DNA from: Aliicoccus persicus_A
Lineage (GTDB): Bacteria; Bacillota; Bacilli; Staphylococcales; Salinicoccaceae
Direction of reading: 5' to 3'
Length of the DNA: 53,594 nt
Assembly (NCBI GenBank): GCA_020741755.1
Contig: DYYI01000022.1
Span: 1-53,594 of the forward strand
The notes beneath the pieces were generated by a model. The model was not told the DNA's origin and searched no databases. It saw only the letters and a program-made list of their open reading frames with translations. Positions 40,583 through 49,774 of the stretch are shown piece after piece. The translations under genes and the position numbers were made by a program. Each line of letters opens with the position of its first letter. Within the stretch, counting starts at the first letter, position 1.

Positions 40583-42307
40583 CTAATCTACTCGCATTGC
40601 CTCAACCGCGCGTTTGTCTGGTGTGACATATAACGTTTTCTGATATTTATATGTGACAAACCCTGGCTTCGCGCCACTGATCTTCGTCACATTCGCAATC
40701 TCAGTGAAATCAACCGGAACGCCTTCTGATTCTCCTGCCTTGCTGAAGTAGGCGGCGATCATTGCGGCTTCCATCAAATCCGACTCGTCAACATTTTCCA
40801 ATGACTCTGTAATCACCACATGTGATCCTGGTATATCTTTCGTATGGAACCAAACATGATGTTTACTTGCTTTTTTATTCGTCAAATAGTCGTTTTGCTT
40901 ATTATTTTTCCCAACAAGAACTGTAAATCCGCCACTGGTTTTAAACGTATTCAGCGTAATCCCTGAAGATTTCTTCTTCGCATTCGCATTTTTCCCACTT
41001 GCACCACGCATCTTCACGATACCTTGTTCCATCAATTCTTCACGAATTTCCTGTACTTCTTGCTCAGTCGTAATCGATGACATTTGGTGAATCAAGTTTT
41101 CATAATATGTGATGTCTTGCTTTGCTTGCTTAATCTGATTGACCAAAGCTGTCTCACGATTTTTCAACTTATTATAGAGCTGGTAATAGCGCTGGGCATT
41201 TTCACTCGGCGATTTATTTGGATCAAGCGGGATATCTACCTCCGTATCCGTGTAATAATCGTTCACTCGCACGGATTCCATATGTGGTTTCACGTCATGC
41301 ATATATGCCGTTAACAACTCGCCATACTTTTGGTATTCATCCTTCAGCTCGGTCTCTTTTAAATCAGATTGAAGTGCCGTCAATTTTCGCTCGGTCTTTG
41401 CATATAAACGCTCGACCAATTGATAGTAATCGTTGGCCATCTGCCTCACAATTTCCTGACGGTAGCGGTGCGTATAGTAATCATCAAGCAGCGCACTTAA
41501 TGTATCAAAGCGCACGACATTCACATTACCACCATTTTCCATAACATGTTCTAATTCAAAATGATAAAAAACTGTCTTGCCATTTATTTCATACATCACT
41601 GGCGATGTTTCGCGAGTCTTCAACAACTCCCTAATACCCGGCACAATATTACGAACATTAAAGTAACCGATTTGATACTTCAGCTCTTTAACAAACAAAG
41701 GACTGACACCTTCGACATTGCGCACGATTTGCTTTTCTACTTTGCCTGCGTTGAAGTCGATGAGACCTGGCAACCGTTCTAACGCCGCATCATCCCTAGG
41801 GTTCAACTGCTCACCAGTCGGCGGGGCATCATACATCACGCCTGGCATGATTGTTCGCGTATTATTGTTTGGTGTCAAATGCTTGATGCCATCTAAAATT
41901 TTATACTCGTTATCGGTTAACACGATGTTTGAGTGTCGACCCATTATTTCTAAAATTAATATTTTCTCAGTATCGTCACCCATTTCGTTGCGACTCAGAA
42001 TATGAATTTCAACACGTCGGTCATTGCCGATTTGCTTAATATCACGAATAAACCCACCATCAATGTGTTTTCTTAACACACGGAGAAATGTTGGTGGATT
42101 AAATGGCGTGTCATATTTTTCCTCGGTCAAGTGAAAGCGTGCAAACTGTGGGTGTGCACTCACCAAAAGTTGATGATTCTTTCTTTCTGCACGTATTTTG
42201 AATATAATATTGTAATCATCAATCTGATGAATTTTATTTATTTTTCCACGTTTTAGAAATGAGAGCTCAGTCATGAGCGCATGGACAAAATTACCATCAA
42301 GTGCCAT
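40583..42307 (-). CDS. rqcH: Ribosome quality control protein RqcH (NFACT family)
   Basis: Binds stalled 50S subunits carrying peptidyl-tRNA and directs alanine tailing. About 574 residues: NFACT-N (ALDGNFVHALMTELSFL...GGFIRDIKQIGNDRRVEIHIL), helix-hairpin-helix and coiled-coil middle, and the NFACT-R domain (NDYLTNKKASKHHVWFHTKDIPGSHVVI) at the end. I chose the ATG at 42307, with AGGAGG 7 bases upstream; the frame extends 23 codons further without a site. Such proteins were earlier called fibronectin-binding protein FbpA. It is alone on the minus strand. Confidence 0.93.
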   Translation of the reverse strand: MALDGNFVHALMTELSFLKRGKINKIHQIDDYNIIFKIRAERKNHQLLVSAHPQFARFHLTEEKYDTPFNPPTFLRVLRKHIDGGFIRDIKQIGNDRRVEIHILSRNEMGDDTEKILILEIMGRHSNIVLTDNEYKILDGIKHLTPNNNTRTIMPGVMYDAPPTGEQLNPRDDAALERLPGLIDFNAGKVEKQIVRNVEGVSPLFVKELKYQIGYFNVRNIVPGIRELLKTRETSPVMYEINGKTVFYHFELEHVMENGGNVNVVRFDTLSALLDDYYTHRYRQEIVRQMANDYYQLVERLYAKTERKLTALQSDLKETELKDEYQKYGELLTAYMHDVKPHMESVRVNDYYTDTEVDIPLDPNKSPSENAQRYYQLYNKLKNRETALVNQIKQAKQDITYYENLIHQMSSITTEQEVQEIREELMEQGIVKMRGASGKNANAKKKSSGITLNTFKTSGGFTVLVGKNNKQNDYLTNKKASKHHVWFHTKDIPGSHVVITESLENVDESDLMEAAMIAAYFSKAGESEGVPVDFTEIANVTKISGAKPGFVTYKYQKTLYVTPDKRAVEAMRVD

Positions 42308-42426
42308 GATTTTGCCTCCTATAATCTTTATCTTAAGTATTTTAACATGAATAATTATGAATTGATGAAAATTCATTACTTTTATGGTACATTAGATATT
42401 ATTAATTTATGAGGGATGTTGCTTTT

Positions 42427-43044
42427 ATGAGTGTCGAAAAGGGTCTGCTAATCGTCTTGTCAGGACCATCAGGTGTTGGTAAAGGGACTGTGAGAAAAGC
42501 AATTTTTGATCATCCGAATACGAATTTTAAATATTCTATTTCGATGACAACGCGCGATGCACGTGTTGGCGAAACGGATGGTGTGGATTACTTCTTCAAA
42601 ACGAAAGAGGAATTCGAAGCACTGATTGAACAAGATAAATTTATTGAATACGCACAGTATGTCGGAAATTATTACGGCACGCCTGTTGATTATGTAAAAG
42701 AAACAATTGACAATGGCAATGATATCTTCTTGGAGATTGAAGTCCAAGGTGCCAAGCAAGTGCGTGAAAAATTTCCAGATGCGCTGTTTATATTTTTATC
42801 TCCACCAGGCTTAAAGGCACTGCATGATCGACTGATAAAACGCGGCACTGATTCGGATGAAGTGATTAACAGACGGATTAGTAAAGCAAAAGATGAATTA
42901 AAACTTATGAATTTATATGATTACGTCGTCGTCAATGAAGATGTGGATGAAGCGAGAAGACGCATTCAATGTATCGTTGAAGCTGAGCACATGCGACGCG
43001 ACCGTGTTGAAAATAAGTTAAGACAAATACTGGAGGTATTTTAA
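42427..43044 (+). CDS. gmk: Guanylate kinase
   Basis: Phosphorylates GMP to GDP, 205 residues. P-loop LSGPSGVGKGTVRKAI, GMP site SISMTTRDARVGETDGVDYFF, and the lid FLSPPGLKALHDRLIKRGTDS. The start at 42427 gives the usual N-terminus (EKGLLIVLSGPSG) and has GAGGGA about 10 bases upstream; a longer frame from 42409 lacks a site. Confidence 0.95.
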   Translation: MSVEKGLLIVLSGPSGVGKGTVRKAIFDHPNTNFKYSISMTTRDARVGETDGVDYFFKTKEEFEALIEQDKFIEYAQYVGNYYGTPVDYVKETIDNGNDIFLEIEVQGAKQVREKFPDALFIFLSPPGLKALHDRLIKRGTDSDEVINRRISKAKDELKLMNLYDYVVVNEDVDEARRRIQCIVEAEHMRRDRVENKLRQILEVF

Positions 43045-43045
43045 T

Positions 43046-43240
43046 ATGTTATATCCACCGCTTCATGAGTTAAAGAAAAATCAAAATTCAAAATATTTAA
43101 TCGTTACGATGGCTGCAAAGCGTGCACGTGAGCTGCAGGATTATCCTTCACGTACAACGTTAGAAAACTATGATAGCTATAAAGAAGTGGGCAAGGCGCT
43201 TGAAGAAATCGCTGCTCATACAGTGACATCTACTAAATAA
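43046..43240 (+). CDS. rpoZ: DNA-directed RNA polymerase omega subunit
   Basis: 64 residues. LHELKKNQNSKYLIVTMAAKRARELQDY and the acidic EVGKALEEIA match the omega family. CTGGAGG lies 9 bases upstream. It follows gmk by one base, the usual arrangement in Bacillota, and is followed by a hairpin with T-tract. Confidence 0.93.
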   Translation: MLYPPLHELKKNQNSKYLIVTMAAKRARELQDYPSRTTLENYDSYKEVGKALEEIAAHTVTSTK

Positions 43241-43265
43241 AGCTGACAACTATGTCGGCTTTTTT
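43239..43265 (+). terminator. Terminator after rpoZ
   Basis: Stem AAAGCTGAC (43239-43247) with GTCGGCTTT (43254-43262), one G-U pair, 6-base loop, then T-tract. It separates gmk-rpoZ from priA, perhaps only in part. Confidence 0.75.
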
Positions 43266-43303
43266 CTGTCTTTAGTAAAATAAATCTGTGGATGGTGAGT
43301 ATG

Positions 43304-45667
43304 ATGTATGCAGCGATTATCGTTGATATTCCAAACAAAGCCGTATCTAAAATTTTTGAATATGAAGTGCCTGAGAGCATGGTAAGCTTTACGAAAGTTG
43401 GGCATCGTGTCCTCGTCCCATTCGGGAGTAGAACGATTCAAGGATTCATTGTGGAACTGAAAGAAACCGTCGATTACGACACGACGAAGTTAAAGCCAAT
43501 CGCCAAACTCCTCGATATCGAACCGGTGTTGACACCGGAGTTGGTTGAGTTATCCATTCATATCGCTGATTATTATGTGGATAATTACATCAATGTAATT
43601 GAAACAATTTTACCTGCCGCCTTAAAGTCTAACTATAAAAAAGTGCTTGTTGGGCATGATGACGCAGCAATCGATTGGATCAATGCACGTCCAAAAGGGC
43701 CCGAAGTGAAGTACTTAACGAAGGAAGAACTAAAAGAACTGCGTGTTTTTATCAAGGAAGAACGCATTACTGAAGAGACGATCATTAAACAGCATACAGC
43801 ACCGAAAAAAGCACTTGCAGTCTATGCCATCGTCGATGATGTGAACCTTGAAAATGCACCGAAACAACTCGAATTGTTTTATGAAATTCAAGCCGCATCA
43901 GAACCGACTTTAATGCGTAACTTAACGGAACGCGGCTATTCAAATCACCTCGTTAATGAACTTTATAAAAAAGGCTATATCGAAAAGACTGAAGTTGAAA
44001 TTGAACGTGATCCATTTAAAAATAAGGTTTTCGAAGCGGATAAAAAGAAAGCTTTGAACGCTGAGCAACAAGAAAACTTCAATCAGATTAAACAATCGAT
44101 TGATGCGCGACAAGATGACATCTTTTTACTACATGGCATCACGGGAAGTGGAAAGACTGAAGTATACTTGCAAGCAATAGATGTGGCTTTACAAAACGGT
44201 CAGGAGGCGATTTTACTCGTGCCGGAGATATCACTGACACCACAGATGGCAAACCGCTTCAAGTCGCGCTTCGGCGATGATGTCGCTGTGCTTCATTCCG
44301 GTCTATCTCCAGGAGAGAAGTATGATGAGTGGCGCAAGATTAAAGAGGGTCGTGCGCGTGTATCAATCGGTGCACGCAGTAACATTTTCGCACCGTTTGA
44401 AAACCTAGGGATCATCATTATCGATGAAGAACATGAAACGACATATAAGCAAAATGAACGCCCACACTATCATGCAGTTGAAGTCGCTAAAGTGCGTGCG
44501 AAATACAATCGTTGTCCGATCGTTTTAGGTTCTGCGACACCTTCGATTGAGTCATATGCTCGAGCTGAAAAAGGCGTATACAAACTGCTCGAGTTAACCA
44601 AACGTGCAGTGAATCAAACACCGATTGATATTTCAGTCGTCGATATGGCTGAAGAACATAAGCGGGGTAATATCTCAATTATTTCAGATACGCTCCAAGA
44701 TAAAATAATCGAGCGCATTGAAAAGGAAGAACAGATTGTGTTGTTACTCAACCGACGTGGTTATGCAAACTTCCAACTGTGTCAGGACTGTGGGCACGTG
44801 TCGACGTGTCCGCACTGTGATATTTCACTGACTTATCATAAGCGAAAACAGAACTTAATGTGCCACTATTGTGGCTATGAAGAAACTGTGAAAAAAGTAT
44901 GTGCAGCATGTGATTCTACATCGGTCACATTTAGAGGGCTTGGTACAGAACAAGTTGAAGAAATCTTGCGCGATACATTTAATACTGAAGTCGTGCGCAT
45001 GGACTTTGACACGACGAAACAAAAAGGGATGCACGAAAAACTATTAAACACATTTGAGCGTGAAAATATTTCGATATTGCTTGGCACACAGATGATTGCG
45101 AAAGGACTCGATTATCCGAATGTGACACTTGTCGGTGTATTAAATGCGGATACGATGTTAAACCTGCCTGATTTTAGAGCGAGCGAACGGACGTTCCAAT
45201 TGCTCATGCAAGTGGCAGGTAGAGCAGGGCGTCATCAACTGCCGGGTGAAGTTGTCTTTCAAACGTATAACAAAGAACACTATGCTATTCAATTTGCGAC
45301 AAATCAAGATTACATGGGGTTTTATCGGGAAGAGATGGATTTTCGTAAAGTTGCCAGATATGCACCATATTATTTCCATGTGTTATTCACGATTTCAAGT
45401 GAGCGAATGGCTGACGTCATAGAAGGTGCGCACCACGTGCACCAGACGTTGAGTCAACAGATGAGTAACACATCGATCATCGTCGGTCCCGCACCGAGCC
45501 CAATTGAGCGCATGAATAAGCAGTACCGGTTCCAAATATTATTAAAATATAAACGAGAAAGCGGACTGATTGACGTTCTAAAAGCACTCGATGATCACTT
45601 TTTTGAAACATACAAGGCAAAAGGACTTTCATTAAAAATTGATATTAATCCGAGCTTAATTATGTAG
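43304..45667 (+). CDS. priA: Primosomal replication protein N' (PriA helicase)
   Basis: Superfamily 2 helicase that restarts stalled forks, about 787 residues. An N-terminal 3'-DNA-binding domain is followed by Walker A GITGSGKTEVY (about residue 278), DEEHETTYKQ and eight cysteines of the zinc region (CQDCGHVSTCPHC...CHYCGYEET...CAACDS). GTQMIAKGLDYPNVTLVG is typical. The start at 43304 (MYAAIIVDIPNK) aligns with known PriA N-termini and has GGTGAG upstream; ATG at 43301 or 43292 are alternatives. Confidence 0.94.
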   Translation: MYAAIIVDIPNKAVSKIFEYEVPESMVSFTKVGHRVLVPFGSRTIQGFIVELKETVDYDTTKLKPIAKLLDIEPVLTPELVELSIHIADYYVDNYINVIETILPAALKSNYKKVLVGHDDAAIDWINARPKGPEVKYLTKEELKELRVFIKEERITEETIIKQHTAPKKALAVYAIVDDVNLENAPKQLELFYEIQAASEPTLMRNLTERGYSNHLVNELYKKGYIEKTEVEIERDPFKNKVFEADKKKALNAEQQENFNQIKQSIDARQDDIFLLHGITGSGKTEVYLQAIDVALQNGQEAILLVPEISLTPQMANRFKSRFGDDVAVLHSGLSPGEKYDEWRKIKEGRARVSIGARSNIFAPFENLGIIIIDEEHETTYKQNERPHYHAVEVAKVRAKYNRCPIVLGSATPSIESYARAEKGVYKLLELTKRAVNQTPIDISVVDMAEEHKRGNISIISDTLQDKIIERIEKEEQIVLLLNRRGYANFQLCQDCGHVSTCPHCDISLTYHKRKQNLMCHYCGYEETVKKVCAACDSTSVTFRGLGTEQVEEILRDTFNTEVVRMDFDTTKQKGMHEKLLNTFERENISILLGTQMIAKGLDYPNVTLVGVLNADTMLNLPDFRASERTFQLLMQVAGRAGRHQLPGEVVFQTYNKEHYAIQFATNQDYMGFYREEMDFRKVARYAPYYFHVLFTISSERMADVIEGAHHVHQTLSQQMSNTSIIVGPAPSPIERMNKQYRFQILLKYKRESGLIDVLKALDDHFFETYKAKGLSLKIDINPSLIM

Positions 45668-45679
45668 GAGGATTTACCA

Positions 45680-46612
45680 GTGAAAAATATAATATTTATG
45701 GGAACACCAGACTTTTCCGTCGGCGTACTCGATACGATTCATGAAGTATTTAACATCTTACTCGTCGTCTCTCAACCAGATAAACCAGTCGGCAGAAAGC
45801 GTATATTGACGCCACCGCCGGTCATTACGCGTGCACAAGAACTTGGGTTAGAAACATTCCAACCCGAGAAGATAAAAGATCAAGAAGCAATTGATTACAT
45901 CAAATCATTTGAACCAGACATCATCGTTACGGCTGCATATGGTCAAATTTTGCCGAAATCATTGCTTGAATTTCCAAAACATCGGGCGGTCAACGTTCAT
46001 GCCTCGCTATTACCGCGTCACAGGGGCGGGGCACCAATCCACCGTTCGATTATGGAAGGTGACAGTGAAAGTGGTGTCACGATTATGTACATGGAAGAAG
46101 GACTCGACAGCGGAGATATCATTTCTCAAGCGTCTACCCCGATTACGGCAGATGACACGACAGGCGACTTGCATGACCGTTTAAGTGAGATTGGCGCGTC
46201 TCTAATCGTCGACACACTGAGTGATATCTTTAACGACACTCACACGCACACACCGCAAGACGATTCACACGTCACATTTAGTCCGAATATCTCAAAAGAA
46301 GACGAGAAGATTAATTGGCAGAATACAGCAGCTGAAGTGGATTTCCACATTCGTGGACTTTCACCATGGCCAGGTGCTTATTCAATCGTTGAAGGAAACC
46401 GTATGAAGTTTTACTTTTCCAAAGTCGGCGACAAACAAACCGATAAAGCACCGGGTACAATTGTATCTGACACAACAGATGGTTTCTTAGTCGCGGCTGG
46501 TGATGGTAATACTGTCGAGATTTTAGAAGTTCAACCCGCGGGTAAAAAACGCATGCCTGCATCGAATTATATAAACAGTAAGAAAGAATTAATCGGTAAA
46601 ATTTTTGAATGA
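45680..46612 (+). CDS. fmt: Methionyl-tRNA formyltransferase
   Basis: Formylates initiator tRNA, 310 residues. IIFMGTPDFSVGVLDTI, then VNVHASLLPRHRGGAPIHRSI with catalytic Asn and His, and MEEGLDSGDI. The C-terminal domain contains RGLSPWPGAYS. GTG start with AGGAGG 8 bases upstream. The peptide deformylase gene often found between priA and fmt is absent. Confidence 0.95.
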   Translation: MKNIIFMGTPDFSVGVLDTIHEVFNILLVVSQPDKPVGRKRILTPPPVITRAQELGLETFQPEKIKDQEAIDYIKSFEPDIIVTAAYGQILPKSLLEFPKHRAVNVHASLLPRHRGGAPIHRSIMEGDSESGVTIMYMEEGLDSGDIISQASTPITADDTTGDLHDRLSEIGASLIVDTLSDIFNDTHTHTPQDDSHVTFSPNISKEDEKINWQNTAAEVDFHIRGLSPWPGAYSIVEGNRMKFYFSKVGDKQTDKAPGTIVSDTTDGFLVAAGDGNTVEILEVQPAGKKRMPASNYINSKKELIGKIFE

Positions 46613-46626
46613 AGGGTGGGGTAGTG

Positions 46627-47925
46627 ATGAATGTAAGAGAAATTGCACTGCGTGCGTTAGATAAGGTGTTCAGTGGTAGTTATTCGAACATCGTGCTCAA
46701 TGATTATTTGAACAACTATGAGTTAAACGACAGTGACCGTGCGCTGCTCAGTGAAATTGTCTATGGCACGATCGCTAAAAAGTTAACGCTTGAATTTTAT
46801 CTTGCGCCATTCATAAAAGGTCGCATGCGCCAGTGGCAGCGCAATCTCTTAATGTTATCAGTCTATCAGCTGGTCTATTTGGACCGCATTCCACCATATG
46901 CTGTCATTAACGAAGCGGTAGAAATAACGAAAACGCGCGGCGGGCTCAGCGCAAGTAAAGTGACGAATGCGATTTTAAGAAATTTTGAGCGCGAGCCGCT
47001 CCGAGACTTCAGCGATATTAAAAACGATAAAACACGTCTTAGCGTCTTATCGAGCATTCCACAGTGGATTATCGAGCATTGGATCACGCATTATAAATTT
47101 GAAGGTGCGGTTAAAATTGCAGAGAGCTTGCAAGACAGACCGAAGCTTTATGCACGTGTGAACACGCGTAAAACGACGCGTGATACTTTGATTGAGCAGT
47201 TGACCGCGGACGGGCTTGAAGTGGAAGCGGCAACATTATACCAAGATGGTATAATAAGTAAAACGAATCAAATCTTGAAACATCCATTATTTTTTAAAGG
47301 GATGTATTCGATTCAAGATATCAGTTCAATGTTCGTCCATGACGCGGTCAATCCAAAACATGACGATGTAGTACTCGATGCATGTAGTGCGCCGGGTGGT
47401 AAAGGTTTGCACGTCGCAGAGAAGTTAACAGACGGGCATGCCGATCTTGCTGACGTTCACCCACACAAAATCACATTGATTGATAATGCAGCGAAGCGTT
47501 TGGAGATTGATAACTACTCTGCATTTGTTGCTGATGCGACTGCATTTGATTATGGTAAGAAATACGATAAAATTATCGTAGATGCACCGTGCTCAGGTCT
47601 TGGCGTGATTAGACGGAAGCCTGAGATTCGATACGAACGAAAAAGTGAAGATATTGATTCGTTGGTCAAACTTCAACTCGAAATATTAAATCATGTCAAA
47701 CAGTTTTTAAAACCCGGTGGAGAACTGATATACTCCACGTGTACAATCCATCAGATGGAAAATGAAAATGTCGCGTATACATTTATGAAACAAAATGAAG
47801 ATATTGAGTTTGAACCATTCGATTTACCGACTTTAAACTTCAGTGGACACATGCGTCAAATATTGCCATATGAATTTGATACAGATGGATTTTTTATCGC
47901 AAAATTTAAAAGGAAGAGTGATTAG
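46627..47925 (+). CDS. rsmB: 16S rRNA (cytosine-967-C5)-methyltransferase
   Basis: About 432 residues: an N-terminal NusB-like domain (REIALRALDKVFSGSYSNIVLN) and a SAM-dependent domain with VLDACSAPGGKGLHVAEKL. Catalytic cysteines are in DAPCSGLGVIRRKPEI (about Cys322) and YSTCTIHQMENE (about Cys372). The start at 46627 has GGTGGGG upstream; the frame also has ATG at 46609 overlapping the fmt stop. Confidence 0.93.
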   Translation: MNVREIALRALDKVFSGSYSNIVLNDYLNNYELNDSDRALLSEIVYGTIAKKLTLEFYLAPFIKGRMRQWQRNLLMLSVYQLVYLDRIPPYAVINEAVEITKTRGGLSASKVTNAILRNFEREPLRDFSDIKNDKTRLSVLSSIPQWIIEHWITHYKFEGAVKIAESLQDRPKLYARVNTRKTTRDTLIEQLTADGLEVEAATLYQDGIISKTNQILKHPLFFKGMYSIQDISSMFVHDAVNPKHDDVVLDACSAPGGKGLHVAEKLTDGHADLADVHPHKITLIDNAAKRLEIDNYSAFVADATAFDYGKKYDKIIVDAPCSGLGVIRRKPEIRYERKSEDIDSLVKLQLEILNHVKQFLKPGGELIYSTCTIHQMENENVAYTFMKQNEDIEFEPFDLPTLNFSGHMRQILPYEFDTDGFFIAKFKRKSD

Positions 47926-49029
47926 ATGATCGAAAGACCACCAGTAAAACCAATAAAAAGTATAAAGCAGCCGAAATTCGATCAACCATCTATCTACTCA
48001 TATCAGCTGAGTGAATTAACTGAAATTGTGAGAGATTTTGGCGCAGATAGTTATCGTGCCGATCAAATTTTTGAATGGTTGTATCAACATCGCGTGTCTT
48101 CATTTGAAGAAATGACGAATATTCCGACAGACTTAAGAAACTTTTTAAAAGAGAACTATAGCATTGAATCGTTAGAAACGCTCGTCAAGCAAGAGTCAAA
48201 AGATGGGACGATGAAGTTCTTATTCAAGTTGCGAGACGGCTATTCAATTGAAACGGTATTGATGCGTCATGACTATGGAAACTCGGTCTGTGTGACGACA
48301 CAAGTTGGCTGTCAGATCGGATGTACATTCTGTGCATCAACGTTAGGCGGATTAAAACGCAACCTTGAAGCGGGTGAAATTGTCGCTCAAGTCGTGCAAA
48401 TTCAGCGTGCACTGGATGCGACAAATGAACGCGTATCAAGCATCGTCATCATGGGGATTGGCGAACCGTTTGAAAACTACAATTCGATGATGAACTTTAT
48501 CCGCATCATTAATCATGATGATGGACTGAACATCGGTGCGCGTCATATTACAGTGTCAACGAGTGGTATCGTGCCACGCATTTATGACTTTGCCGATGAG
48601 GATATTCAAATTAACTTTGCTGTGAGTTTACACGCTGCAGATAATGAAATCCGCACATCACTGATGCCGATCAATAAGGCATATGATATCGAGAAACTCA
48701 TGCACAGTTTAAAATATTATCAACAGCAAACGAAACGTCGTGTGACGTTTGAATACGGCCTGTTCGGCGGCGTCAATGATCAACCGAAACACGCGAATAT
48801 GCTCGCTGACTTAATCAGCGACTTAAAATGTCACGTCAACTTAATTCCAGTCAACCATGTGCCTGAGCGTAAGTATGTGAGAACATCACGCGATGATATT
48901 TTCCAATTTTTAGAAACATTAAATAATCGTGGCGTCAATGCAACATTGCGTCGTGAGCAAGGAACAGATATTGATGCTGCTTGTGGTCAACTACGCGCAA
49001 AAGAATCACAAGATGAAATTAAGGGGTAG
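47926..49029 (+). CDS. rlmN: 23S rRNA (adenine-2503-C2)-methyltransferase / tRNA A37
   Basis: Radical SAM methyltransferase, 367 residues. The cluster motif is CQIGCTFC (Cys129, 133, 136). The conserved C-terminal cysteine is Cys353 in DAACGQL. GIGEPFENYNSMM and SLHAADNEIRTSLMPINK are typical of RlmN. The start directly follows the rsmB stop. Confidence 0.95.
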   Translation: MIERPPVKPIKSIKQPKFDQPSIYSYQLSELTEIVRDFGADSYRADQIFEWLYQHRVSSFEEMTNIPTDLRNFLKENYSIESLETLVKQESKDGTMKFLFKLRDGYSIETVLMRHDYGNSVCVTTQVGCQIGCTFCASTLGGLKRNLEAGEIVAQVVQIQRALDATNERVSSIVIMGIGEPFENYNSMMNFIRIINHDDGLNIGARHITVSTSGIVPRIYDFADEDIQINFAVSLHAADNEIRTSLMPINKAYDIEKLMHSLKYYQQQTKRRVTFEYGLFGGVNDQPKHANMLADLISDLKCHVNLIPVNHVPERKYVRTSRDDIFQFLETLNNRGVNATLRREQGTDIDAACGQLRAKESQDEIKG

Positions 49030-49036
49030 GATTTAG

Positions 49037-49774
49037 ATGAGAATTGTTGAACGTAGTGTCACCGGTAACTTCCGGAAAAACAATGAAGATACGACTGCAA
49101 TTATTTTAAACGGTACCAATCAGCAATTACTCCTTGTTGCTGATGGTATGGGCGGTCATCAACATGGTGAAGTTGCCAGTGAATTTGTTAGAGATAAACT
49201 GGTTGAAGCATGGAAAAACACAAATTTACTCCGTGTGAACGAAGCGGAAAAATTTATGAAAAACTTAATCATTCAAGTCAATCGTGAATTATATGACTTT
49301 TCTACAACCGATGATAAGTATAAAGGTATGGGTACGACGATTGTGCTCGCTGCGTTTATTGAAGACACGATTATCGTCTTGAACATCGGAGACTCTCGCG
49401 CATACGTGTTAACCGCTCGCGACGTTCAACAGGTGACGAAAGACCATTCGTTTGTAGAGCTACTTATTGATTCTGGTGAAATTACTCGCGAAGATGCACT
49501 GAAACACCCACATCGAAATGTCGTGACGAAAGCGATGGGCACGAGCCGGTTGATTCAGCCGGACGTATTCCGTCTGCGCAATAAACAGTACCATTATCTT
49601 TTACTAGCATCAGATGGACTAACAGACACGCTTTCTAAAAGTGAAATTCACCAAGAGATGTTTAATTCAAAACCACTAGAGGAACGCGCTGAAGCTTTGG
49701 TAAAAACCGCACTAGACAACGGCTCTACCGATAACGTCAGCATCGTGATTGCTGATTTGAAAGCGAGTGAATGA
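49037..49774 (+). CDS. stp: PP2C-type Ser/Thr protein phosphatase
   Basis: Reverses phosphorylation by the kinase encoded next, 245 residues. Metal-binding aspartates are in NNEDTTAI, LLVADGMGGHQHGEVAS, LLLASDGLTDTLS and GSTDNVSIV. The N-terminus SVTGNFRKNNED is typical for PrpC/Stp1. It overlaps the kinase gene by 4 bases (ATGA). Confidence 0.95.
   Translation: MRIVERSVTGNFRKNNEDTTAIILNGTNQQLLLVADGMGGHQHGEVASEFVRDKLVEAWKNTNLLRVNEAEKFMKNLIIQVNRELYDFSTTDDKYKGMGTTIVLAAFIEDTIIVLNIGDSRAYVLTARDVQQVTKDHSFVELLIDSGEITREDALKHPHRNVVTKAMGTSRLIQPDVFRLRNKQYHYLLLASDGLTDTLSKSEIHQEMFNSKPLEERAEALVKTALDNGSTDNVSIVIADLKASE

Noticed and set aside
39997..40586. Two repetitive plus-strand reading frames (KVFHSSNFCVVRNS-like and LCVSSRFS-like peptides)
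   Set aside because: They arise because the repeat has a period of 51 bases, a multiple of three, and lacks stops in some frames. There is no ribosome binding site and the sequence is explained by palindromic DNA.
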